NCBI GenBank assembly: GCA_032821775.1
Contig: JAVLRN010000001.1
Coordinates: 806,001 to 870,000 of the forward strand
Direction: 5' to 3'
Source of the DNA: Sanguinoderma infundibulare
Lineage: Eukaryota > Basidiomycota > Agaricomycetes > Polyporales > Polyporaceae
Length of the DNA: 64,000 bases
Part shown: positions 33,595 to 45,091 of the stretch, one piece after another
How positions within the stretch are numbered: position 1 is the first letter of the stretch
How the letters are laid out: the number at the start of each line of letters is the position of its first letter
Position numbers and translations under genes: made by a program
Notes under the pieces: model-generated
Databases searched by the model: none
What the model was told of the DNA's origin: nothing
Seen by the model: the letters and a program-made list of their open reading frames with translations, nothing else

Positions 33595-34947
33595 ATGTCC
33601 ACCACTCCGAGTCGTTGGCCGTCCCTTTCGTCTTCTGTTCCCAACTCATCGCCGTCAAACACCCCTTCATCGTCTCTTAACGCCATTATAGCACTCTGCC
33701 TATCCAAAACGCTATGCCCCCCGCTCATGTTACAGCGCACAAAAGCACTCATTGACCTGCACCGCGTGCCCATGTCGTCGCAGGGCCCTCCAATGTGAAT
33801 GCTGGCCATGTCGCGGTCGACAAAGATGACCCTTCTCGCCAGAGGCGGGCCGTCCAGCGCAACATGCGCCCCACTCGTACTTTGGCATGGAAAACCACTC
33901 ATCGAACTGCCCCGCATGCCCAGGTCGTCGCAGGGCCCTCCAGTGTGACTGCTGGCCATGTCGTGAACGATGAAGATGCCCCTTCTCGCCAGAGGCAGGC
34001 CGTCCAGCGCAACGCTCTCAGGCAGCGCTCAAATCAGAGGGCCAGAGGGCCGCCTCCATCCGAAATCATCGAGATCTCGTCGGACAATGAGCTGCCCCCA
34101 AGGCAGTCTACGGGCCCCGTTAATGCGATTGAGAAGCGATTGAAGGAGGTCGAGGACGTGCGTCGCTCTCCGCTTTATGCAACTTAGGATAAGTGGCTGA
34201 CATTGGCTATTCTCGGCACCCGTTTAGGAGAACCGGAAGTTGAAGGCGGATCTTGCGGCTTCCAGGCCTGTGAGTACAGGATTTCACTTATGCTCGTACC
34301 GTGGTGCCTTAACAGACGATGTCCCCAGACGCAACCACCTCCCGTACCAGAGGTGAAGGTCCCCACCCCAGCCCCAGATGTGGCGACCGAGAAGGTAAAT
34401 GTGTGTTCTCTTGGAACAGCATGCCTTTCTGACCCACCATACAGCTATTGTCCACCATCGGCGATCATGTCAGCTGTGGAATTTGTCACGAGAAGATGTG
34501 GAGCGCATACACGTACGTCCGACTGACTGGCTGCCACCCTAATGCAGAACTCACCAACTCCACACCCTTGCTCACAGGCTCGCGTGTGGCCACACCTTCT
34601 GCCGCGGATGCCTCCAACAGTATTTCCAGACTGCGTACATCGATTATATTGCTACCCACCCGACATACAATGTGCAGGCGTGGAATCGCCGTCATTGGCA
34701 GGTCGAGCTCGCTCGTGTCGATGCAATCACTACCACCTCCCACCCGCCATACTCATGCCCGGTGTGTCGGGTGCTCATCCGCGCCAAGCCGGCGGAGAAC
34801 TTTGTCGTCAAGCACATCGTCGAAACCGTCGCAGCTGCGCAGGGCGAAACCCCTCTGCAGGAGCCCACGCGCACCGTCCAGCAGGCTTTGGAGCGACCTT
34901 TTGATCGCTTTTTCCCCGTGACCTTGTACGATCCGAGTCCTGCGTGA
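33595..34947 (+). pseudogene. KDZ cargo gene 3: RING-finger protein with SUMO-interacting motif
   Basis: The downstream exons join exactly: introns 34158-34227, 34270-34328, 34395-34444 and 34513-34577 link a region with EIIEISSDNE (a SUMO-interacting motif) to a short coiled coil (RLKEVEDENRKLKADL), a Pro-rich linker and a C3HC4 RING. In the RING, CGIC, then CGHTFCRGC, then CPVC after a long insert supply eight ligands. The C-terminus is at 34947. The 5' part is doubtful: ATG 33595 opens a frame that must shift to reach the rest, ATG 33714 meets a TGA at 33753, and a clean start exists only further in (about 33862). A 150-bp unit is tandemly duplicated in frame (about 33735-34034). A RING plus SUMO-interacting motif suggests a SUMO-targeted ubiquitin ligase. 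Confidence 0.7.
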
Positions 34948-36176
34948 CTGGCCCGTGCCTCCGCTGTAAGTCGTCAACCAGGTTGTTTGATAATGTCTAA
35001 TCACCCGACCCTAACCCTATCGTGATTAGCTCTGTATGTCGCCGACAATCGTCTGGTGTCGTCTATCCCTGCATGTGTATCCTTGTGCTGCGCATTGCGC
35101 TCTCATAATGCTCGACCACATTACGCATCTTGTTGTATATTCGTCGTTGTGCATACCTTAATTTTTGCTTGCATACTTGACGTGCCATGCCTCCCTCCCC
35201 TTGGTGACGAATTCGGACCAGGGGCTTCTTGTAATCGAAGTGTGAGATTATTCTGTAAAGACCTGTGTACTCGTACAAGATATATTGCTTCAACGATGCA
35301 TTGATGAGCTTATGACACATGGCCGGATGATACCACCGGGTCGTGTGCGATCTTCACCTCTGAATGCAGATGGGTGCATGTTTGGCAGCCGATGACGGTC
35401 ACACTCCGCACTCGCAATACACTGAAAGCACAACGACGAAGAGGCATACATGATACTCATCCACGCAGGTGCTGTGCGTTCGTCGCGGTCGCAAAAGAGC
35501 GGGCGCTGAGGGTTAGGCGCCGTGGGTGTCCATGTCGAATGGGCATGACCGCGCCCGCCTCTCTGAGCCTCTTGAACTCTCTCTCCACTGATGACTCCTT
35601 TCACAGCGCGAATTTCATCAAGCAGACGATTTGAAGGCCACGACAGCCGTGAACGAAAGGTATGTAAGTCGGCCTGACCACGACCGCGATATGTCCGATT
35701 TTGCTGACATACCGCTCGACATATCCATAGCGTCCGCGTGCGCATTATGACACCACGGCCCGCACCCTCGACCCGTCGCACTTGTCCTTCCGAGGAACAG
35801 GGCTGCCATGACCGCAGGGTACCTGTGCCGTTTCACCACCGTTCGCGATATGTCGTATTCTGCCGACATTGCTTCTAAAACAGGCATATGTCTGCACAGC
35901 GATCAAACATGGACATAGACTGTTGCAACACAACTGGTACTCTATATATTGTATTGTATTGAATCCTATGAGTGCCTGCTGCTGTACATACCAGCACTGT
36001 GACATAGAGAAACATACCAGTCAACAAGTCTTAATCTCTCGCGATCACCACCCTCATTCCTGGGCCCAACTCTCTCACGCCCGCAGCAAACTTCCTAGGC
36101 GGCACCCACTCACTCCTCTGCTTCTTCCTGCTCTACCACCACCATCCATTATCTTCAGACCTCCCCCCATTCGAAT
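34948..36176. other. Intergenic region in the KDZ element
   Basis: No gene is recognised in 1.2 kb. The similar words CGATATGTCCGATTTTGCTG (near 35687) and CGATATGTCGTATTCTGCCG (near 35848) form an imperfect direct repeat about 160 bp apart. The part after 36040 is CT-rich and precedes cargo gene 4, as fungal promoters often are. Confidence 0.45.
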
Positions 36177-36819
36177 ATGCTTTGCAGCAAGCTTTCCCAG
36201 CTTCTCTCTCTCCTCTCCCTGTTCACCCTCTTCAGCGGTGGGACGCGTTCCACTCTGAAGCCCATTCTCGCGCTGCACACCTCCAAATTTGTGGTATGTA
36301 CTGCCTTTATGCCCACTATTCAAGTACTTACGCTCTGCAGCCCATCATGAGTGTTCTCGGAGGTGAAGGGTGGGCACGGCTCAACCTGTCCATGCGCGAC
36401 TTCCTCGCGGTGCGTGCTCCAGCCTCTAGCCTCCATCTGTGGCCCCACTAACTCGCTTTCAGGCCATGGCTGCGATTGGCTTCCGCCTCGTCGAGGACAA
36501 GCCAAACGTGGCCTTTTGGCTCATCAGGCTGGGCGAAAGCCTCAATGAGCGCAAGCACGCGCTCTATATGAAATGGCCGATCAATGACGACTTCGGCACG
36601 CACAAGACTGCCTAGTGAGTCTCCCTCTTTCTCCCTCGTCTTTCATGTGCAGTACTAACAGCGTGTTTGTGCAGCATCACGGACCGCGTCCGCGAGCTCT
36701 ATGGCTGGACGGTCTCGACGTTCCGCAAGATCCCCATGTCCGGCTTTGAGGACGACCTCTACCAGTTCGATTCAGACGAGGCGTACAAGACCTGGATCAA
36801 CTCCGACATTTTCGTCTAG
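36177..36819 (+). CDS. KDZ cargo gene 4: 160-aa hypothetical protein
   Basis: ATG 36177 begins MLCSKLSQLL. Three introns (36294-36340, 36410-36462, 36615-36674) join exons of 117, 69, 152 and 145 nt in frame to TAG at 36817, giving 160 residues without interruption. The first 20 residues are Leu/Ser-rich (LLSLLSLFTLF) and could be a signal or anchor segment. The rest is soluble-looking, with GFRLVEDKPNVAFW and ITDRVRELYGWTVSTFRK, and an acidic C-terminus (DDLYQFDSDEAYKTW). No known domain is recognised. Clean splicing in a neighbourhood full of broken genes suggests it is expressed or was until recently. Confidence 0.7.
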
Positions 36820-37098
36820 TGGAGTCGTCCTGTTGTTGCGGTCACCGCACACTTAGTTCTTGAGCTGTAAATACAATGTGGTCTCTGTTCCGCGACACAA
36901 TAAGCATGAATATTCTTTCAAACTCTATGTTTTCGCCAACATTTTGCGTTCAGTAGAACGTGACATTGTCTGTCACATTTTGTTGGCCTCAGAATGCAGA
37001 CCGAAATGTCAAAATTGGGCGCCTGGGGAACAGCGTGGTCTGGATTTACCCGTAGCCGGCCTGCCTGCCACAATTGTGGCATTGGGGCGCTGCCGGTC
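36820..37098. other. Spacer before cargo gene 5 promoter
   Basis: This holds the 3' flank of cargo gene 4, with ATAAGC and AATATTC words. From 37062 it leads into the promoter module, including a first CCACAATTGTGG palindrome at 37069-37080. Confidence 0.5.
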
Positions 37099-37167
37099 TG
37101 CCAATTGCCACAATTGTGGCGGGCGTGAGTCAGGCGTGGACTTCGTCGTTTCCAGTCACCTCCCGCC
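37099..37167 (+). promoter_or_regulatory. Third copy of the cargo promoter module
   Basis: CAATTGCCACAATTGTGG, a GTGAGTCAGGCGTGGACTTC block and TCGTTTCCAGTCACCTCCC match the rightward arm at 33010-33071. It lies about 400 bp before the ATG of cargo gene 5, the same arrangement as for the RING gene. Confidence 0.7.
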
Positions 37168-37556
37168 GAAACAACTACCGTTCATCGTCCCGCCCATTGT
37201 TCCCGCACTACAGCATCGACTCCGGCATCACGTTCGCCTTCGTCCTCTTCATACCCATACTTCATCATTCCTCAAGCTGACTCGACGTCGTCTCCAGGTA
37301 CGCATCTCTTTTACGGTATGCCCTCGTCACTGCTCGACTGAGTACGTGACCCTCCTCGCTATTGACAAATACTAAATACCATACTCACAGCCGCCCATCA
37401 AGATATCTCCCCTGTCCTTAATCACAGCTCCAGTTTGTCGCTGCAGACCACTGGACGCTCGTGATTCCGATTTGACTTTGCGTCGATCAGTTCGCCTCTA
37501 TTGGTCCTGCGTCCCCCGCTGTAATCTGAACAACTCGCCCTAATCTGGACAACTCC
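37168..37556 (+). other. Cargo gene 5 leader
   Basis: This is related to the RING gene leader (33072-33594). The shared block near 37425-37495 contains CTCCAGTTTGTCGCTGC and GATTTGACTTTGCGTCGATC. There is no coding evidence; an intron in the leader is possible. Confidence 0.5.
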
Positions 37557-39549
37557 ATGCCCCAGTTGCAAGTGCAAAACAAGGACACGTGTACGCTCCG
37601 TTGGAATGATGCGCTGGTCACCGGCAACACTGCGAACAACGAGTGGGCCATTAGCTCGCCCAACATGTCCTTCATTCCTGAGCCCCCCGTCGGCATTGTT
37701 GAAGTTGTGCTGCAGAAGGATTGTAGATATGGTTTTATAGACCCTATTCAATGGCCACAGACGTTCTCGCATGGTTTCGAATACCTCGCCGCTATTTTAC
37801 GGCGTGTACTGGACCATCACCCCCTTGCCCCAATCTGGTGGACTCCACGGGAGGATGATTTCGAGCTGATCGAGGGATCAGTTATCAAGTGCCTTGGTTT
37901 ATTGCGGCATGCAGCAGTCGAGCCGCTTGGTGCACTCGTCAACCGTCTTTCCGAGAGAGTCCGCGCGATTCCTCATCGCAACCAGCGGCTTACCCGGATG
38001 GAGATCCGCATGCGGCTTGCCCGGGACCGACTTTTATTGTTCCCGTGTACTTGGCGCGATGCCTGCCTGCAGGTCTCCCTGACGCAACGATTCTGGCTCA
38101 TGGCTCAGGCGTTCCTCGACTTCTACGCCATCTATCCTCCTTCCGGAGGACCTCGCCCTGTGGATCCCCGATTCATGGGCACTTTCACGACTGATCCGGA
38201 GGCCGTCCAGCAACTTTTCATGGCCGGTATCCCTGTGTGGTGGCTCCGTCTCGATCTCTCGATCCTCTCCGATACCTCGGTTTGCGCCATCGTGCCTCTC
38301 ACGCCATCTCATGTCATCTGCATGGATGTTGCCCCTGGTTACGGCGAGCGTTTATACAGGGGTCTCATCGGTGACAAGCACCTCGAAGTCATGTGTCGAG
38401 GAGGTCATACCTATCAGGATGTTTCTCGGACGATTCTCCTTGCTGTGCACTCCGATCACGGCTACCCTTCCTCCCCAAGTCAGAGGGATCACAAGGCCAA
38501 TGCCATTGAGAAAACTGCCCACCGCGGTCCATCAGCGTCATGAGGAGGAAAACCGTCCAAGCATCAACAAATCCCAAAGAAGCTTCCCTGTGAGTGTCGC
38601 TGGATTCATCGTGCTGGGTGATAATACTGACTTAACCTCTGCAGATGCGCGGCCGCACGGCACCCAAGTTCGCGGGGTCAACAAGTTCGAGACCTACAAA
38701 CACGAATGGATGCCTCCGCCAATCAATGTCTGGGAGCGCGTCATGTCGCACGTTGATCTTTCCAAGCCGGCCCGCCCTATGGCCGAGATCTGGAGGTATT
38801 GGATTCCCGAGCCCGCCATGTTCCTCCGCCCTGAGACCGTGGAGCGTCGGGAACGTTACATTTACAACTGGCTATGCATTCGACATGCTTGGCTGTACTT
38901 CCTGCGACTTCGCGAGGCACGCGCGATGCGCGTCGCTACGCAATGGTGGTGCGACTTCCTGTACGGCGACACTGGGTGGACAGAGATAAACCATCAAACA
39001 CGGAATGGGCAACGTCAGGACCAGATGGCGCATGTTTTCAGCATCGCCTTCTCGAAAACCGATTTCGATCCGACCAGTACGACCACACCCTTCTGGTTCG
39101 GTAGGCGCGTCACCACTGTGACCTCCGCTTGCTGCCCGAGGATCGTGTGGGAGATCTGCGAGCTTGGATTCTGGCATGAGCTCCTCGCGCTTGATCGCTT
39201 TCTGTTTACCGGCCGAACGGAGGGTTTCGATGAGGACCAGCGAGAGGATCTACTTGCGGGCGTTTTCTTCGACCACTCCCTGTTTTGTGTCCGTGACCTG
39301 CCTGACGCTCTGGTCGGGTTAGGCCACCCAACATGGTCATCTCGCGTTCCCTACCTGGATGCTTTTCGGCGCGTCATGCTGCGTTGGCCCCGTTGCCCAC
39401 CAACGTTCTTTGAAGACGGCCCCATCACGACAGCCCTGTCAGAGCAGGAGGTTCTGCGTCGCGAGGAGAAACTTGTGTCGTTCTATGTTAATACCTTTTT
39501 CGAACAGTCGGGACGGGCCCCGATCATCCCTTTTTGCTTCCCCATGTAA
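37557..39549 (+). pseudogene. KDZ cargo gene 5: 645-aa hypothetical protein
   Basis: ATG 37557 opens MPQLQVQNK. A 55-bp intron (38590-38644) joins exons of 1033 and 905 nt in frame, giving 646 codons, but a TGA at 38541-38543 interrupts near the end of exon 1. The protein is rich in Trp, Arg and Pro, with FGFIDP-like IDPIQWPQTF, RFMGTFTTDPEAVQQL, GIPVWWLR, and in exon 2 a Tyr/Trp-rich segment (YIYNWLCIRHAWLYFLRLREA). No catalytic motif is recognised. My impression is that similar proteins occur in agaricomycete genomes, but I cannot confirm this here. It shares its promoter and leader with the RING gene. Confidence 0.7.
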
Positions 39550-39970
39550 TCATCAACATGTAGTACCGCACTCTGGTGCATGGACGAATACTGTTTCTTG
39601 ACCCTGTTCATGTTCATTGTCTTCGAATGCACCGTCATCTGCCAGTGTCTCCGCGCCTTGACCGAGTTCCGCACTATGGCTGTAGCTCCCTCCCGCGTCT
39701 ATTGTAACAATGTTATGCCCAACGAACAATGAATGCCCTTGCTCTTTTGCCATCGGTACCCGCTTGACGGCCCCAAATGAATGAACTGTTTATTGTGCTG
39801 AACGCTTTGCCCTGCACAGCACCGATCATCTGATGCACATGCCCGATGACAATGCAGCGAGCCACCGACCTGGACGATGCGACCGTTGCCGCTCAAGCAC
39901 ACTGCAACGATTTTGTGGTTCGCATGTACTCTAACTTTTCCCATCTCGTCTCCCTCGCTCGTCCTGCTTC
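39550..39970. other. Spacer between cargo gene 5 and transposase
   Basis: No gene is recognised. The cargo promoter module is absent, so the transposase appears to have a different promoter from cargo genes 3 and 5. Confidence 0.5.
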
Positions 39971-42900
39971 ATGTCATCCTTTAGGATACCGAAACGCACC
40001 GCTCGCGGCGTTCGTGAAGGCGTCGACCTTCATCGTCCTCATGCTCACCATGTCAGCCATGTTTTGCATGGCAATGGGAAAGCCGAGGTCGTAAAGAAGA
40101 CTCTGGAATATCGATCGGGGCAGTCATTGCGGAAGCGTCTGCGTGCGACTTCTCCTGAACGCGACGGCATGGACGTTGACTGGGTCGACATACCCATGTT
40201 CGAGCCCTCCTCCAACCACAGATCAACTGCGACCCCTCCTGATCCCCCTGCATCGTCAATTGCTGAACTGAACGCAACCACGCCGATGGCCGCAGACGCG
40301 AACGCCTCCACGACGACTTCAGGACAACCTCCGATAGGCAAGAAAACCAAGGTACGCGTGTCTGCCATATGTTCTCCTCTTATCACGCTCAATGATCTTG
40401 GTAGTCTCGAACAGTCGCCGCACAGATCGAGCAGTGGCTCCCATCCGAAAGCAGCGTCCTACGCCGACTCTTCTCGCACGAGTACGCAAAGGACATCGGC
40501 ACCCCGTGTTCCTGTGGGCAAATGTCAGCCAAACGCAAATACCGTTGTCTGGATTGCTCCGCCGCCCCCTCCATGTGCCAGACCTGTATCGAGCAAATGC
40601 ATTGGCATCTCCACTTCCATTGGATCCAACGCTGGAACGGCAAATTCTTCGAGCGCATCGACCTCTGGCATCTCAACCACGCCATCTATCTCAGTCACCA
40701 CGATTCCCCTTGCCCCACAATCACCCCGGCGGCCTTGAAACCTTCCCAAATCGTCGTCGTCCATACCAACGGTGTCCATCGATGCCTCGTCCACTACTGT
40801 CATTGTGGTGAGGACGATGGCGAGGATTACGAGCAACTCATTGCCAGCGGGCTCTGGCCTGCAAGCAAGAGTCATCCGGAGACTGCATTCACGGAGGAAC
40901 TGATGAAGGAGTGGCACCTCATCTGGGACATCTCGCACGGCAGCGCGCAAGACTATTTTCGAGTGAAATGTCGCCTCGGGAACAACTCGAACCCAGAAGT
41001 GGTTGAGGTAACTTCTTTCATCTTGACATACAATCTGTTCAGCCACTAACCGCAGCCCCTTTAGGATCGTACTCGCGAGCTCAATGTCGCCGCTCGACTC
41101 TGGAGACACTACGCAATGGTCAAACGCTCTGGACGCCAACATGGTGTCGTCATTCCACATTACAATCCGCGTGCAATCACGCTACCTTGTGTTGCCTGTC
41201 CATGGCCTCACTTCAACCTCCCGCCCGATTGGCAAACCGCGACGCCCAATCATCTTAAGTATGTTTCGATCTTCGTAGCACATATACCACACTAATTGAC
41301 CAACCTTGCTAGGTATATCTACCGTATCATCATGGGTTGTGATGGCAACTTCAGCCTGCAGAAGAAGTCTAAGTGTGACGACCCCAACGATCGCAGTCTC
41401 GCGATGGGTGAAGGGTATTTTATCCACCCCGAAACAATGCGACCGTTGATGAAAAAAAAGTGGGCCTCCCACATGATCGTACGTGCCACCTAATTAATGC
41501 GTTTTTGGAGTCTAACCACCTGGACCAGGAGGAGACCTGTAGTGGCTTCAAGGTTGCGCGGTCCCAATGTCTCAATAAGTTCCATTTCACCGACTTCAGT
41601 GGCATCGTCGGTACCCTTTGCAAACATCTGGTTTTTCGGCCTCAGGCGGTCGTGAACACCCTTGGAGGGGAAGCGTGCGTCGTTGACTCCCCGTGTGACT
41701 GCGACCTTCGCTAACTACGACATTCACAGGTTAATATTCTCAGATGCGTCTATATATAGCGCACTGCAAGGGACAGAAGAACACCAACAGAGGGCGATGA
41801 GCTACGACGTTATTTGCATAATGATTCGACACATTCTCGAACGCTGGGCGGACTATTTTCCAGACGCGCTTGCGATGCTGGAGAACATGCTTATGATTTT
41901 GCTGAAGATGCACATGTACGCTCACAAAGACGTCTGTCAGGCCGTCTACTCTCTCGCGTATTCGGTAGGGTTCGGTCTTGACCACGGTGAAGGCGTCGAA
42001 ACCCCTTGGGCAGACTTCAACATTGCTGGGCTTTCCACATGGGAAATGAGTGGTGGCAGTCGTGAGGACGCCCTCAATTCTATCATCAACTATTGGAACT
42101 GGAAAAAGACCGTTGGAATGGGTGAGTAGTTATTAAATGTCGTCCGCCTTCCGTACTGATGCCATCAATCCCAGCTAACTATCTGGGACGCAAGCTGCCC
42201 GAGGCATATGCTGGTCAGCGCCGAACGACGAAGTACCTGGCTGGCCTTTCGGCCCTCGCTGGTCCGAAGAACGTTGCTTCGTGGCTTGCGCTCCCGTTCG
42301 ATCCCAATGCGCCAACGCCTATCACCTTCCGCACCAAGGAGCAGGCATTTGAGCAGAGTCCGTTTCTGGTGAATCAGTCACAGTGTACGTCCCGTTTCCG
42401 GGTTTTAGCGAGATAACGCAGCATGCTAAATTACCGACTCAGTGCCTTCTGCGAAGCAAGCGTACAACGCACTGGTCGAGGGTCACCGGGATGAGAGCGC
42501 GAAGACACATGTGTGCCGCGCTGTTGCTCACCTGCGCAAAGACCACGCCGACTTCTTGATCACTGGGCTGGAGCTTGAGGGCTGGATGTAAGTCGTCTTT
42601 CGGGCCCGTATTATAGCCGAATCGAGCCCTCAATGATGATAAATTTGGTCCAGGCTCGATCTACAAGAGCACGACAAGCAGAAGAAGAACGTCAGCGAAA
42701 ATGGCACGATCGTCGATGAGAATACGAACGCTCGGATGACATGGAGCGGCTGGCGTAGGAAGCTGGACAAGTGGCGCGTATTTCAAGCTAAGTATATGCC
42801 ATGTCTCGGAATCACCATCCCCTCGACTGCTCACAACCTCACGGACGATCCCTGCCACCGCCGTGGTTCCGGGCACAAACACGATTCGGAATCTGATTCT

Positions 42901-43983
42901 GATTCCGACAATGAAGATGAACCTAGTGTCCCTTCGACAACACCATCACCACCCGACGAAGAAGTCCTGGGCCTCCCATCCGACTTCAACAACGACGACC
43001 GCAAGCTGTACGAACTGAACCTTCTCGCTAAGTATGAGGCAAAACTCCGTGTCGGGCAGGCATTCGACCAGCTGGAGAAGCTTCGCGAGGCCGTCAAACA
43101 CCTATCCGCATTCATCAAAGATAAGAAGGTCAACGCCCATGCAGTCGCTGACAATGTCCGCAGCAACGACGTGAGCAAGTTCAGCGTCGCGTACTGTCAA
43201 AAATTGGCCAAACAGTACAACCACAACTTCGACCGCATCATCACCCTGCATGGCATGCCGGGCTCTCTCGCTCGCTCGGATCCGGCTTCTCGCCTGCAAC
43301 GCATCGACCTAGCAAATGACTTGAAGATCACGAATCTCAAGAAGGCGCGCGAGCAAGGTGATCACGCGTGGTCAGGATCCTGGATTTGGACTGTATTCGA
43401 AGATGTGATGGGTTGCACTGATCCCGACAGTGTCAAGGAAACAGGAAGCGCGCCCTCTGGCAAGGGGAAGGGAAAGGGCAAGAAGAAAATTGTGACCTCC
43501 GACATCTACACGTCATGGTGTAAGTGGTTCATCAATCAATCCTAAGAATGCGATTGACCAGATGCTACTAGTCAACCGCGCGCAATGGTTCCAGGCGTGG
43601 CAGGAGAAGATTCGTTACAACGAGGCGGTGAACAAGCTTTGTGCAGAGTTCCGAGCGACAGTTGCTGGATTCGCTGCTTGGGCAGAGTTATGGAAAGGCG
43701 CCGCCGAACGGGAGGACTTGGAACCGGGTGAGCGCGCGTATGCCTGGCAGCACCATGCCATGTTCGAGCGCATGAGCAGGGAGGCTCAAGCTGAGTACAA
43801 TCGCACTCGGAAGGCAGAGGTACCGGCAGAGCAGTTGGATCACACGCGGGTGCGTAACCAGCTACCTCCCCATGGCTATTTGCTGACCACTATGATTTTT
43901 AGTCGCTGCATTCCTCTCTCCAGAAGCAGGTCTCGGACATTAATGCATGGGAGGATATTCTCAAACGGCTCGAACACAATTGA
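39971..43983 (+). CDS. KDZ transposase (CxC2 type), 1153 aa
   Basis: Eleven exons join exactly in frame with no stop: introns are 40352-40404, 41008-41064, 41259-41312, 41479-41528, 41675-41729, 42122-42174, 42385-42442, 42588-42653, 43520-43571 and 43850-43902. The N-terminal part is basic and Ser/Thr-rich. The CxC2-like Cys/His cluster follows (CSCG, YRCLDC, MCQTCI, then HWIQRWNGKFFERIDL). The RNase H-fold core has YIYRIIMGCDGNF, MSYDVICIM and HGEGVETPWADFN, which supply the expected Asp, Asp and Glu, then YWNWKKTVGM. The C-terminal part is Lys-rich with acidic Ser repeats. The size fits KDZ transposases. It is the likely enzyme for this element's movement, and the element may still be autonomous. 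Confidence 0.92.
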
Positions 43984-44176
43984 GTAGTATTTGGATTATC
44001 CACTGTTGTTGTCCGATGATTATCCTGTAGTTAATCGCGCGTATCATCTTTTTTGACATCTCTAAAATCCATTGACCTTGGTGTGATAATACATGGATAA
44101 TCCGCCGGATTAGCTACATGATGAGGGGGGACTCTAGAGACCTCTCCAAAATTCCGACACTAATCCTGGATTAAGC
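43984..44176. promoter_or_regulatory. Right subterminal motif cluster
   Basis: GGATTATCC, GATTATCCTG, GGATAATCC, GGATTAGC and a TCCTGGATTA palindrome cluster here, mirroring the left end. These are candidate transposase binding sites. Confidence 0.65.
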
Positions 44177-44236
44177 GTAATCCAGGATTGACGTTAGTTA
44201 ATGTATTTGGATTAGCCAAATCTAATACAGTCCCTG
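44177..44236 (-). repeat. Right terminal inverted repeat of the KDZ element
   Basis: Read inward from 44236 it begins CAGGGACTGTATTAG and matches the left end as described. CTTTTCC, the duplicated target, follows at 44237-44243. Confidence 0.85.
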
Positions 44237-44243
44237 CTTTTCC

Positions 44244-45091
44244 AGGACATCATTGCACGGTGGAATGCAGTCAGCGAGATCGTCTCCGACAATGGTTCCC
44301 CATGGGTGAAGGCGCTCAAGTATCTCGTGTCCAAATACCATATAAACCACATCTGCATCTCTGGCTACAACTCGCGCATGAACAGCGTCGTTGAAAGCCC
44401 TCACCACCCGATGCATGACATTCTTTTCAAGGCGATGGACGGCAACGGCAAGAAGTGGGCAACCCAGCTCCACTCCATGCTGTGGGCTGACCGCGCGACC
44501 ATGTGTCGTAGGCTAGGCTGTTCCCCTTACTTTGCACTCACTGGCATGCACCTGGTGTTGCCACTCGACATTGTTGAAGCCACATACCTCGCTCCGACCA
44601 CCGACAGCATCCTTACAACAGAGGACCTGTTAGCTTGTTGCATGGTGACCTTGCAGAAGCATGAGCACCAGATCGCTCTCATCCGCTCGGTGGTCTACGA
44701 AGCAAGAGTGACTGCTGTCAAGCGGCTCGAGGAGCTGCACCACTGTACTGTGCATGATTACGACTGCAAGCCGAACACCTTGGTTCTTCTGCGCAACACG
44801 GCGATTGAGAAGTCCCTTAACAGGAAGATGCGTCTGCGCTACCTGGGGCCTTACCTCGTCGTCACCCACAACCGAGGAAAGGCGTACATCCTCTCTGAGC
44901 TCAATGGTGCTGTCTTTGACCGCCCTGTCACAGTGTTCCGGGTCATACCCTACCTTGCATGAACGGAGGCTATCGATGTACTGCATGATTGGTTAGACAC
45001 CGACACATGTCGTATACGTGACCTCGAAGTCTCTTTGGACAAGGGCGAGGGTGCTGATGACTTTGATGCCGATCTTGTGGATGACGTTTGA
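44244..45091 (+). pseudogene. pol: Element B Pol, part 3 (integrase core and C-terminus)
   Basis: This continues part 2 in the same frame once the 19.6-kb element is removed. It holds the second half of the integrase core (VSEIVSDNGSPW, ISGYNSRMNSVVESP) and a GPY-like module (RYLGPYLVV). A TGA at 44960-44962 stands where element A has CGA (PYLAR). The frame ends at TGA 45089-45091. There is no chromodomain. Confidence 0.85.

Larger units (their letters stand above)
24627..44236. mobile_element. 19.6-kb KDZ DNA transposon with cargo genes
   Basis: The left end (CAGAAGATGTATT...) and the inverted right end (CAGGGACTGTATT...) match at 32 of the first 40 bases by eye, and similarity continues to about base 60. 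CTTTTCC at 24620-24626 and 44237-44243 is a perfect 7-bp duplication; 8 bp with one mismatch is also possible. Removing 19,617 bp restores B's integrase frame exactly. A complete KDZ transposase gene lies near the right end. Inside are five further genes or gene remnants, a captured ATP synthase fragment and a 2.8-kb palindrome. KDZ elements are known in agaricomycetes, and 7-8 bp duplications fit that group. The size and cargo are the unusual part. Confidence 0.9.

Noticed and set aside
38311..39549. A separate 412-aa frame starting at 38311
   Set aside because: The 37557 frame plus the 55-bp intron at 38590-38644 explains exon 2 in the correct phase; the 38311 start is out of frame with exon 1 and reads through the intron.
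24627..44236. Assignment of the large element to CACTA or to Starships
   Set aside because: The ends start CAG, not CACTA, and the duplication is 7-8 bp, not 2-3 bp. No tyrosine-recombinase captain is visible, and a KDZ transposase is present.
24627..44236. TET/JBP dioxygenase as KDZ cargo, a known association in fungi
   Set aside because: I looked for an HxD...H-type dioxygenase pattern in the cargo proteins and found none I could support.
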